Shown here: in pieces, positions 1-5,465 of the stretch
Position numbering within the stretch: the stretch's first letter is position 1
Layout of the letters: the number at the start of each line of letters is the position of its first letter
NCBI GenBank assembly: GCA_023433585.1
Contig: JAEZCL010000241.1
Location: 1-9,792, forward strand
Origin: Pseudomonadota bacterium
GTDB taxonomy: Bacteria > Pseudomonadota > Alphaproteobacteria > Caulobacterales > Caulobacteraceae
Direction: 5' to 3'
DNA: 9,792 bases
Translations under genes and position numbers: made by a program
Notes under the pieces: generated by a model
What the model was told of the DNA's origin: nothing
Database searches by the model: none
What the model saw: the letters and a program-made list of their open reading frames with translations, nothing else

Positions 1-36
1 GAGCAGTACCCTGTATCTTTTTATGGCACTACTCAT
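1..36 (-). CDS. Possible start of a third gene in the minus-strand operon (partial, runs off the left edge)
   Basis: On the minus strand an ATG at 36-34 opens 12 codons (MSSAIKRYRVLL) that stay open to the window edge. It lies 14 bases after the stop of the 58-aa gene, the same spacer length as between the two preceding genes, and an A-rich stretch (AATAAA) precedes the ATG. The basic start followed by hydrophobic residues would suit the head of a membrane or exported protein, but so few codons cannot show a family. It could equally be non-coding. The call rests on spacing and strand alone. Confidence 0.35.
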   Translation of the reverse strand, partial: MSSAIKRYRVLL

Positions 37-50
37 TTTATTCAACCTGG

Positions 51-227
51 TTAATTTCGTGAATGCAGTTTATCGACCAATCCTGCCAAAGCAGCAACAA
101 AACATGTCATTCCAATCCAAAGAAAGATTTCAGAGCCTATCCGGTAGTTCATTAATTTCAGGGCGGTTCCGATCAGGGTAAATAAAACAGAGACAATCAG
201 ACTATATACAGGCCATCTATTTTTCAT
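51..227 (-). CDS. Small two-helix membrane protein, 58 aa, function unknown
   Basis: The minus strand encodes a complete 58-residue reading frame from ATG (227-225) to TAA (53-51). The protein starts MKNRWPVYSL and shows two hydrophobic stretches, about residues 9-25 and 34-51, joined by a short polar loop (LMNYRIGSE), so it is probably a helical hairpin in the inner membrane. The C-terminus is short and charged (DKLHSRN). No Shine-Dalgarno sequence is visible; an A/T-rich leader precedes the ATG, which is usual in Bacteroidota. It starts 14 bases after the lipoprotein gene stops and is probably cotranscribed with it. I do not recognise a family. Codon choice looks ordinary and the hairpin pattern is coherent, so I think it is a real gene rather than a chance frame. 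Confidence 0.6.
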   Translation of the reverse strand: MKNRWPVYSLIVSVLFTLIGTALKLMNYRIGSEIFLWIGMTCFVAALAGLVDKLHSRN

Positions 228-241
228 ATTTTAAGAATTTA

Positions 242-871
242 TCAGGCATTACAGGAACAAGCAACAGCAATCAACATTGAAACAGTGGGATTGGTAGCCA
301 ATGCCACACACGACACGAACGAATCACAAAATTCATCCACTTCTTTATTATAACATTGCTTAAAGGTTTGGTTTTTTAATCGCTGGCAGAATTTGGCTTG
401 GTAAAAATGGAGGGAATAAGCAGCTTCTTTAATTTCCGAAATGGTTCTAACTCCGTTTTTAATTTTTATAACTAATGCTTCATCGTTTTTTAAGATTCCG
501 ATCTGGCCATTGTTGAGATCGGTCATTTTTCGGGAAAATAAAATTTCATCCAAAACAACCAGGTTCTTGATTACAATAGCTTTGATAGCATATTTTTTAT
601 CAGGGTTATTTTTAAAACCAATAATATATACTCTGGTTTTGCTGACGGCCGATTCGAGTAATTCGACCTGGGTAAGATCAAGTTCATTCTCTATTTTCGT
701 AAATATTGGTTGGCCAGGTAAAGCCCGGAATAAATCAGAATAATCCGCTGGCATGCGGACGAACTGATATTTTTTTAAAATTTGTTCGATTGTTGGGTCG
801 GCATTTTGTAATGGCTTTTCCCGGGTGCAGGCCACCATAATCAGCAAGGAAAGGAATAATGTGTACTTCAT
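242..871 (-). CDS. Putative lipoprotein with a cysteine-rich C-terminal tail, 209 aa, function unknown
   Basis: The N-terminus (MKYTLFLSLLIMVAC) is a short signal peptide ending in a lipobox-like MVAC, so Cys15 is the likely lipidated residue and the mature protein would be membrane-anchored outside the cytoplasm. The -3 residue is Met rather than the usual Leu, so the lipobox is acceptable but not ideal. Residues 25-155 are a mixed alpha/beta region with hydrophobic strands (for example VYIIGF at 81-86, NLVVLDEILF at 103-112). The last 50 residues hold six cysteines, at 162, 173, 182, 188, 205 and 207, ending ACSCNA, which suggests disulphide bonds or metal binding. I do not recognise the family. 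It is the first gene of a minus-strand cluster and diverges from the regulator at 1055. Nothing ties it to the restriction operon. Confidence 0.8.
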   Translation of the reverse strand: MKYTLFLSLLIMVACTREKPLQNADPTIEQILKKYQFVRMPADYSDLFRALPGQPIFTKIENELDLTQVELLESAVSKTRVYIIGFKNNPDKKYAIKAIVIKNLVVLDEILFSRKMTDLNNGQIGILKNDEALVIKIKNGVRTISEIKEAAYSLHFYQAKFCQRLKNQTFKQCYNKEVDEFCDSFVSCVALATNPTVSMLIAVACSCNA

Positions 872-931
872 AAAATAGATTGATAAGGTTTTAAAAGCGT
901 TCCATTCATCCGCCGCAGTGTATTTCTACAA

Positions 932-1005
932 GCTGATAACGGTTCTGATAGCCAAAATTCTTATCAGCAATAAGGATATCCTATTCTGAGATCTGGTAAT
1001 CCAGA
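932..1005. promoter_or_regulatory. Cluster of inverted repeats between the divergent genes, candidate operator region
   Basis: Three dyads lie close together. GCTGATAA at 932-939 is matched exactly by its inverse TTATCAGC at 961-968, with the centres 29 bases apart, close to three helical turns; a further CTGATA copy lies at 945-950. AGGATATCCT at 973-982 is a perfect 10-base palindrome. TCTGG at 992-996 and CCAGA at 1001-1005 form a 5-base stem with a TAAT loop. The cluster sits upstream of the promoter at 1020-1050 and would also be upstream of the minus-strand lipoprotein gene. XRE regulators commonly bind such dyads, so self-regulation is plausible, but no binding is shown. Confidence 0.4.
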
Positions 1006-1019
1006 AGAAAAAATGACTA

Positions 1020-1050
1020 TTTTATTCCCCTGATAGTTTTAATATATTTG
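1020..1050 (+). promoter_or_regulatory. Bacteroidota-type promoter for the XRE regulator gene, probably leaderless
   Basis: TATATTTG at 1043-1050 matches the Bacteroidota -7 consensus TAnnTTTG exactly. A T-rich TTTTA at 1020-1024 lies 19 bases upstream where the -33 TTTG element is expected; it is an imperfect match. Transcription from such a promoter usually starts about 5 bases after the -7 box, which here is position 1055, the A of the regulator ATG. No ribosome binding site can fit between them, so the mRNA is likely leaderless. Confidence 0.5.
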
Positions 1051-1054
1051 TCAT

Positions 1055-1468
1055 ATGTCAACATCTGCCGATATGCCCAAAACAATACACCATGGCCGGA
1101 ACATCAAACGTTTCCGGGAAATGCTTGGAATTAAACAGGAAGGATTAGCCTATGAATTGGGGGAAGACTGGAATCAGAAGAAAGTGTCGCTATTGGAACA
1201 AAAAGAAGAGGTAGAACAACAAATACTGGAACAAGTGGCAAAAGTGTTGAAAGTACCCGCTGAAGCCATTAAAAATTTTGATACGGAACAAGCTATTCAC
1301 AATATCAACAATAACTTCCATGATCATTCGGTCCAAAATCTCTTTAATCCGGTTGAAAAAATTATTGAGTTGTATGAAGTAAAAATTGTGGAATTATATG
1401 AAAGGATGCTGAAAGTGGAGAGAGAGAAGAATGAATTGCTGCAACAGATTATAACCCAAAAAGTCTGA
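1055..1468 (+). CDS. XRE-family helix-turn-helix transcriptional regulator with coiled-coil tail, 137 aa
   Basis: Residues about 14-75 form an XRE/HTH_3 domain: the helices begin GRNIKRFREMLGIKQEGLA, the recognition helix is near NQKKVSLLEQ (40-49), and the domain closes with LEQVAKVLKVPAEAIKNF. A His/Asn-rich linker (80-92) leads to a C-terminal amphipathic helix rich in Glu, Lys and Leu (about 99-132), probably a coiled coil for dimerisation. This domain pair is common in Bacteroidota and binds DNA as a dimer. It lies 190 bases upstream of hsdM on the same strand and could act like a controller protein of a restriction-modification system, though classical C proteins are shorter (about 80 aa) and it may be an unrelated resident gene. 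The ATG at 1055 is chosen because the promoter at 1043-1050 points to it; Met7 (ATG at 1073) is an alternative, also without a Shine-Dalgarno sequence. Confidence 0.85.
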   Translation: MSTSADMPKTIHHGRNIKRFREMLGIKQEGLAYELGEDWNQKKVSLLEQKEEVEQQILEQVAKVLKVPAEAIKNFDTEQAIHNINNNFHDHSVQNLFNPVEKIIELYEVKIVELYERMLKVEREKNELLQQIITQKV

Positions 1469-1510
1469 ATTAGCTAAAGAAACGATACTTTTAAATTAAG
1501 TCCCCCGGTT

Positions 1511-1550
1511 TTCAGTTGTTCCTATACGTTACTTAAAAACTGAATTTTTT
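1511..1550 (+). terminator. Possible weak intrinsic terminator after the regulator gene
   Basis: TTCAGTT (1511-1517) can pair with AACTGAA (1538-1544), giving a 7-base stem with a 20-base loop, followed directly by six T residues (1545-1550). The position, 43 bases after the regulator stop, suits a terminator that would separate the regulator from the hsd operon. The stem is AT-rich and the loop long, so termination would be leaky at best. Confidence 0.35.
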
Positions 1551-1602
1551 CTATTTCATTTGCCTGCATTAAAAAAAAGAATATTTAGCGTTCCTCTTTA
1601 AA

Positions 1603-1613
1603 TAAGCCGCTTA
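1603..1613. promoter_or_regulatory. Small dyad upstream of hsdM
   Basis: TAAGC-C-GCTTA is a perfect 5+1+5 dyad ending 45 bases before the hsdM ATG. It lies in the 190-base gap that must hold the operon promoter. It shares no sequence with the dyads at 932-1005. The best promoter-like match nearby is TTCATTTG at 1555-1562, one base away from TAnnTTTG, without a good -33 partner. Either element could be chance. Confidence 0.2.
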
Positions 1614-1658
1614 AAATTAGTATTTTACCCTACCTAAACTAAACCGTCTGAATTAAGA

Positions 1659-3215
1659 ATGAGTGATTTCAAGAATCTGGAAAAAACCCTATGGACCGCT
1701 GCCGACAAACTTCGCAGCAATATGGACGCTGCTGAATACAAGCATGTTGTACTTGGACTGATCTTTCTCAAATACATTTCCGATGCCTTTAACGGTCGGT
1801 ATGATCAACTGAAGTTGGAACTGGAAGACCCAACCAGCGAATGGTACGTTGAGGAAGAAGAAGCACGTTACCAGACGCTGAACGACAAAGACGAATACAG
1901 CAGTCACAATATATTTTACGTACCGGAGAAAGCCCGTTGGACTTATCTTCAATCAAAAGCTAAACTCCCCGAAATTGGCAAATTGGTGGATGATGCCATG
2001 GATGAAATTGAAAAAATTAATCCTTCGCTTAAAGGAGTATTGCCGAAAATTTACGCAGATCCGGATCTGAATAAACAGCGCCTTGGAGAATTGATAGACC
2101 TGATTGGAACTATTGGATTTAATCAACCTGGTCATAAAGCCAAAGACTTGTTGGGCAGGGTTTATGAGTACTTCCTCGGACAATTCGCCGATGCGGAAGG
2201 GAAAAGTGGGGGCCAGTTTTACACTCCCGCTTCCATTGTAAAGCTGCTGGTAGAAATGCTCGAACCCTATAAAGGGCGGGTGTATGATGGTTGCTGCGGT
2301 TCAGGGGGTATGTTTGTACAATCGGAAAAATTTATTGAAGGCCATGGTGGCCGCCTCGGAGATATATCGATTTATGGTCAGGAAAGCAACCCAACCACCT
2401 TACGACTTGCCAAAATGAACCTGGCCATCCGGGGTATTGATGCGAAAATTGAATTGGGTGACAGTTTTCTACACGACCGCCACAAAAACCTGAAGGCCGA
2501 TTTCATCATGGCCAATCCCCCTTTCAACATCAGCGACTGGAGCGGTGAACAACTTCGGGAGGATATCCGCTGGAAATACGGCATACCACCGGTTGGCAAC
2601 GCCAACTATGCCTGGCTACAGCATTTTGCACACAAGCTCTCACCAAACGGCACTGCCGGCATTGTGCTGGCTAATGGCAGCATGAATAGCAATACGGGCT
2701 CAGAAGGAGAGATTCGTAAGGCCATGATTGAGGCCGGGCTCATCGATTGTATGGTAGCCTTGCCTGCCCAATTGTTTTACAATACCATGATACCGGCTTG
2801 CCTTTGGTTCCTGGCAAGAAATAAAAAGAATGGCAAATTCAGGGATAGAAGTAATGAAATTTTATTTATAGATGCCCGGAAAATGGGAATAATGATCAAC
2901 CGGCGAAACAAAGAACTTACCGATACCGATATTCAAAAAATTTCCGGCACCTATCACAACTGGCGAAATCCAAAAGGTGATTATGCGGACATAGCGGGAT
3001 TTTGTAAATCAGCTACATTGGAAGAAGTACGAAACAGCAGCTATGTACTAATGCCTGGTCGTTATGTGGGTACGGAAGCAGAGGAAGATGATGGCATTTT
3101 GTTTTCCGATAAAATAGCAGCCCTTACTACCCAACTTGCCGAACAATTCAGTAAAGGGCATGTATTGGAAGCGGAGATCCGGGAAAATCTGAAAAGCATT
3201 GGCTATGCCTTTTAA
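1659..3215 (+). CDS. hsdM: Type I restriction-modification system DNA methyltransferase subunit HsdM, 518 aa
   Basis: HsdM transfers a methyl group from S-adenosylmethionine to N6 of adenine within the site chosen by HsdS, in an M2S complex, and also joins HsdR for restriction. Residues about 6-140 are the helical HsdM N-terminal domain (LEKTLWTAADKLRSNMDAAEY). The catalytic Rossmann domain follows: GGQFYTP at 184-190, the SAM-binding motif I as YDGCCGSGG at 209-217 (a common variant of DPACGSGG), and the adenine-methylase motif IV NPPF at 286-289 within MANPPFNIS. The C-terminal part (about 430-518) is the helical region that contacts HsdS. Length is normal for the family. The ATG at 1659 gives the standard N-terminus; no clear Shine-Dalgarno precedes it. 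It is the first gene of the operon and overlaps the nuclease gene behind it by 11 bases. All key motifs look intact, so it should be active. Confidence 0.97.
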   Translation: MSDFKNLEKTLWTAADKLRSNMDAAEYKHVVLGLIFLKYISDAFNGRYDQLKLELEDPTSEWYVEEEEARYQTLNDKDEYSSHNIFYVPEKARWTYLQSKAKLPEIGKLVDDAMDEIEKINPSLKGVLPKIYADPDLNKQRLGELIDLIGTIGFNQPGHKAKDLLGRVYEYFLGQFADAEGKSGGQFYTPASIVKLLVEMLEPYKGRVYDGCCGSGGMFVQSEKFIEGHGGRLGDISIYGQESNPTTLRLAKMNLAIRGIDAKIELGDSFLHDRHKNLKADFIMANPPFNISDWSGEQLREDIRWKYGIPPVGNANYAWLQHFAHKLSPNGTAGIVLANGSMNSNTGSEGEIRKAMIEAGLIDCMVALPAQLFYNTMIPACLWFLARNKKNGKFRDRSNEILFIDARKMGIMINRRNKELTDTDIQKISGTYHNWRNPKGDYADIAGFCKSATLEEVRNSSYVLMPGRYVGTEAEEDDGILFSDKIAALTTQLAEQFSKGHVLEAEIRENLKSIGYAF

Positions 3216-4224
3216 GCCGTACATACAGGACATAAAGCAAATCCTGCAAAAAGCAAGGCAGAAAACCTATTCGACCATTAATGCCGCCATGCTGGAAGCA
3301 TATTGGCAAATTGGCCGGCGTATTGTTGTAGAAGAGCAGGAGGGTGAAACCCGTGCCGCCTATGGTGAGGGATTGCTAAAAGAACTATCACTTGCTCTGA
3401 CTGAAGAATTTGGTAAAGGATTTTCAGCACCTAATCTGAGAAACTTCCGGCAGTTTTATCTTACCTACCCCGACTGGAACATTTGCTATACACTGTGTAG
3501 CAAATTGACCTGGAGCCACAACCGGCTTATAATGCGGGTTGAAAATGATAAAGCACGAGACTTTTACCTGGTCGAGGCGGCGAATCAGGCCTGGAGTGTT
3601 CGGGTATTGGAGCGAAACATAAATACATTGTATTACGAAAGGGTACTTTCATCACCTGATAGAAAGGACACGACTGGATCTGCGAATCTCGAAAAACCCA
3701 ACCCGCGTGATTTCATTAAGGATCCATATATTTTCGAGTTCCTTGATATACCTCAATCAAGCAAGCTCAGCGAGAGCGATTTAGAAACGGCTTTACTCGA
3801 AAATTTGCAACAGTTCTTACTGGAACTGGGCAAGGGATTTTCTTTTGTTGGCCGCCAATTTCGGATCAGCACTGAAACCAAACATTTTTTTATTGACCTG
3901 GTATTTTATAACTATCTGCTAAAATGTTTCGTGCTCTTCGACCTTAAAATAGGCGAGCTTACCCACCAGGACACTGGCCAGATGGATATGTATATCCGCA
4001 TGTTTGACGAACTCAAAATGAGTGAAGGAGATAACCCGACCATTGGCGTTATACTATGCAGTGAAAAAGACGAGACCATTGTTAAGTACAGTATCGCCAA
4101 AGAAAACCGGCAACTGTTTGCCTCTAAATACCGATTATATCTGCCATCGGAAGAGGAATTGGTAGCGGAGATTGAAAGAGAAAAATTATTGTTGAAAGAA
4201 AAGTTTACGGAGGATAAGAGTTGA
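3205..4224 (+). CDS. YhcG-like PD-(D/E)xK nuclease (DUF1016 N-terminal and C-terminal domains), 339 aa
   Basis: The N-terminal half (about 8-150) matches the DUF1016 N-terminal pattern: LEAYWQIGRRIVVEEQ, YGEGLLKELS, then LTWSHNRLIMRVEN and the RDFYLVEAANQAWSVRVLERNI stretch. The C-terminal half is a PD-(D/E)xK-type nuclease fold: D231 in FIDLVFYN, then D246-L-K248 in LFDLKIG, and Gln259 in TGQMDMY. The usual ELK of YhcG is DLK here, a conservative change that should keep metal binding. Length is near that of E. coli YhcG (about 375 aa). I start it at ATG 3205 rather than the in-frame TTG at 3199, since the ATG gives the usual short N-terminus; it overlaps hsdM by 11 bases. Its stop overlaps the hsdS start by 4 bases. 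DUF1016 genes recur inside Type I loci of many bacteria; whether they restrict DNA themselves or assist HsdR is not settled. It is intact. Confidence 0.9.
   Translation: MPFKPYIQDIKQILQKARQKTYSTINAAMLEAYWQIGRRIVVEEQEGETRAAYGEGLLKELSLALTEEFGKGFSAPNLRNFRQFYLTYPDWNICYTLCSKLTWSHNRLIMRVENDKARDFYLVEAANQAWSVRVLERNINTLYYERVLSSPDRKDTTGSANLEKPNPRDFIKDPYIFEFLDIPQSSKLSESDLETALLENLQQFLLELGKGFSFVGRQFRISTETKHFFIDLVFYNYLLKCFVLFDLKIGELTHQDTGQMDMYIRMFDELKMSEGDNPTIGVILCSEKDETIVKYSIAKENRQLFASKYRLYLPSEEELVAEIEREKLLLKEKFTEDKS
4209..4213 (+). promoter_or_regulatory. Strong Shine-Dalgarno sequence that sets the TTG start of hsdS
   Basis: GGAGG lies 7 bases before the TTG at 4221. An in-frame TAA at 4215-4217 rules out any start upstream, and the next in-frame Met codon is about 84 codons in, beyond the start of the first recognition domain. 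The site lies inside the last codons of the nuclease gene, and the stop of that gene (TGA 4222-4224) shares bases with the TTG, so translation is probably coupled. Confidence 0.8.
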
Positions 4225-5465
4225 ATTCACAAGATTTCAGAAGTTATAAAATCGGCGAACTGTTCGAGGTTTTCTCCGGTCTATCAAAATCCAGGGATCA
4301 ATTCGGACATGGTTACCCTTTTGTTACGTTCAAAGATGTATTTAATAATTACTTTTTACCAGAACAGCTTAAAAGCTTAGCAAATACAAATGATAAAGAA
4401 AGAAATTCTTGTTCGGTAAAGAAGGGTGATGTTTTTTTAACAAGAACAAGCGAGACCCAAGATGAACTGGGCATGAGTTCAGTTGCTCTGAAAGATTATG
4501 AAAATGCCACATTCAATGGCTTTACAAAAAGATTAAGGCTAAAGAAAGATGTAAAGGTTGATATTGATTTAAAGTACTTGGGTTACTTTCTCAGAAGTCC
4601 AATGTTTCGTACTCAGGTTTCACAACATTCTTCCTTAACTACAAGAGCTAGCCTTAATAGCACATCTATCAGCTCGCTTGAAGTTTACTTGCCAGATATT
4701 AAAAAGCAACAAAAGATTGGTCAAATACTTAAATCTCTAGATGAAAAAATAGAGCTCAACCGCCAAACCAACCAAACACTTGAAGCCATTGCCCAAGCCA
4801 TCTTTAAGGAATGGTTTGTAGATTTCAACTTTCCTGGTGCTACCGGTGAAATGCAGGATAGTGAATTGGGGAAGATACCGAAGGGATGGAAGGTTGGAAA
4901 GTTGGGAGATGTTTATAAAACAACATCAGGAGGAACACCAAGTAGAAGTAAGCCGGAATATTATGAGAATGGAAATATTCCATGGATTAAATCAAAAGAG
5001 TTAGATAACTCATTCATTACTGAAACTGAAGAAAAGATTACAGAAGCTGCTGTCAAAAATTCTTCTGCCAGAGTTTTACCTAAACATTCTGTTTTGATAG
5101 CAATGTATGGTGCTACAGTTGGTGAAATTGGCATCACAAGTATGGACGCAACTTGTAACCAAGCTATTTGTGCATTTATTGCTAACGCAAATCATCCTTA
5201 TACATTCATTTATCAATTCCTAAAAAATAATAAGGCTGATATTATTTCAAGAGCAGTGGGTTCTGCGCAACAAAACATTAGTCAGGATTTATTGAAGAAA
5301 ATTGATGTTATACTGCCACCAACCAAGTTAGGGCGAAAGTACCATGAACTAACAAACTCTATGTTTGAAACGATTGAAAACAATTTATTTAAAACCAAAA
5401 TACTCACCCAATTGCGGGACAGCTTGTTGCCGAAGTTGATGAAGGGTGAGATCTTGAAATACTAA
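4221..5465 (+). CDS. hsdS: Type I restriction-modification system specificity subunit HsdS, 414 aa, TTG start
   Basis: HsdS binds the bipartite DNA target and holds two HsdM subunits. The protein shows the family's tandem layout: target recognition domain 1 (about 5-160, KIGELFEVFSGLSKSRDQFG), a central conserved helical spacer (about 160-205, QQKIGQILKSLDEKIELN then QTLEAIAQAIFKEWFVDFNF), target recognition domain 2 (about 220-370, beginning IPKGWKVGKLGDVY, with SGGTPSRSKPEYY and IPWIKSKEL), and a distal helix (about 375-412, ending TQLRDSLLPKLMKGEI). Domain 2 has a form seen widely in HsdS proteins; the target sequence cannot be read from the protein. The start must be TTG at 4221, set by GGAGG and an upstream in-frame stop. 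The stop TAA shares one base with the ATG of the Argonaute fusion (TAATG). The recognition-domain parts look more AT-rich than the central spacer, as expected for swapped domains. No extra partial hsdS copy or recombinase gene is nearby. Confidence 0.95.
   Translation: MNSQDFRSYKIGELFEVFSGLSKSRDQFGHGYPFVTFKDVFNNYFLPEQLKSLANTNDKERNSCSVKKGDVFLTRTSETQDELGMSSVALKDYENATFNGFTKRLRLKKDVKVDIDLKYLGYFLRSPMFRTQVSQHSSLTTRASLNSTSISSLEVYLPDIKKQQKIGQILKSLDEKIELNRQTNQTLEAIAQAIFKEWFVDFNFPGATGEMQDSELGKIPKGWKVGKLGDVYKTTSGGTPSRSKPEYYENGNIPWIKSKELDNSFITETEEKITEAAVKNSSARVLPKHSVLIAMYGATVGEIGITSMDATCNQAICAFIANANHPYTFIYQFLKNNKADIISRAVGSAQQNISQDLLKKIDVILPPTKLGRKYHELTNSMFETIENNLFKTKILTQLRDSLLPKLMKGEILKY

Noticed and set aside
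441..743. A 100-aa plus-strand frame opposite the lipoprotein gene
   Set aside because: It lies entirely antisense to a frame with a signal peptide and coherent domain pattern, has a low-complexity hydrophobic translation and no start signals.
973..982. AGGATATCCT as a restriction or attachment site in its own right
   Set aside because: A single 10-base palindrome is expected by chance fairly often; kept only as part of the dyad cluster. No second copy flanks the operon.
1469..1658. A small RNA, guide cassette or repeat array in the gap before hsdM that might supply Argonaute guides
   Set aside because: I see no tandem repeats, retron-like or CRISPR-like structure, only a weak hairpin with a T run and a short dyad.
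3199..3204. TTG at 3199 as the start of the YhcG-like gene
   Set aside because: It adds only two codons before an ATG at 3205 and has no better ribosome binding site, so the ATG is preferred.
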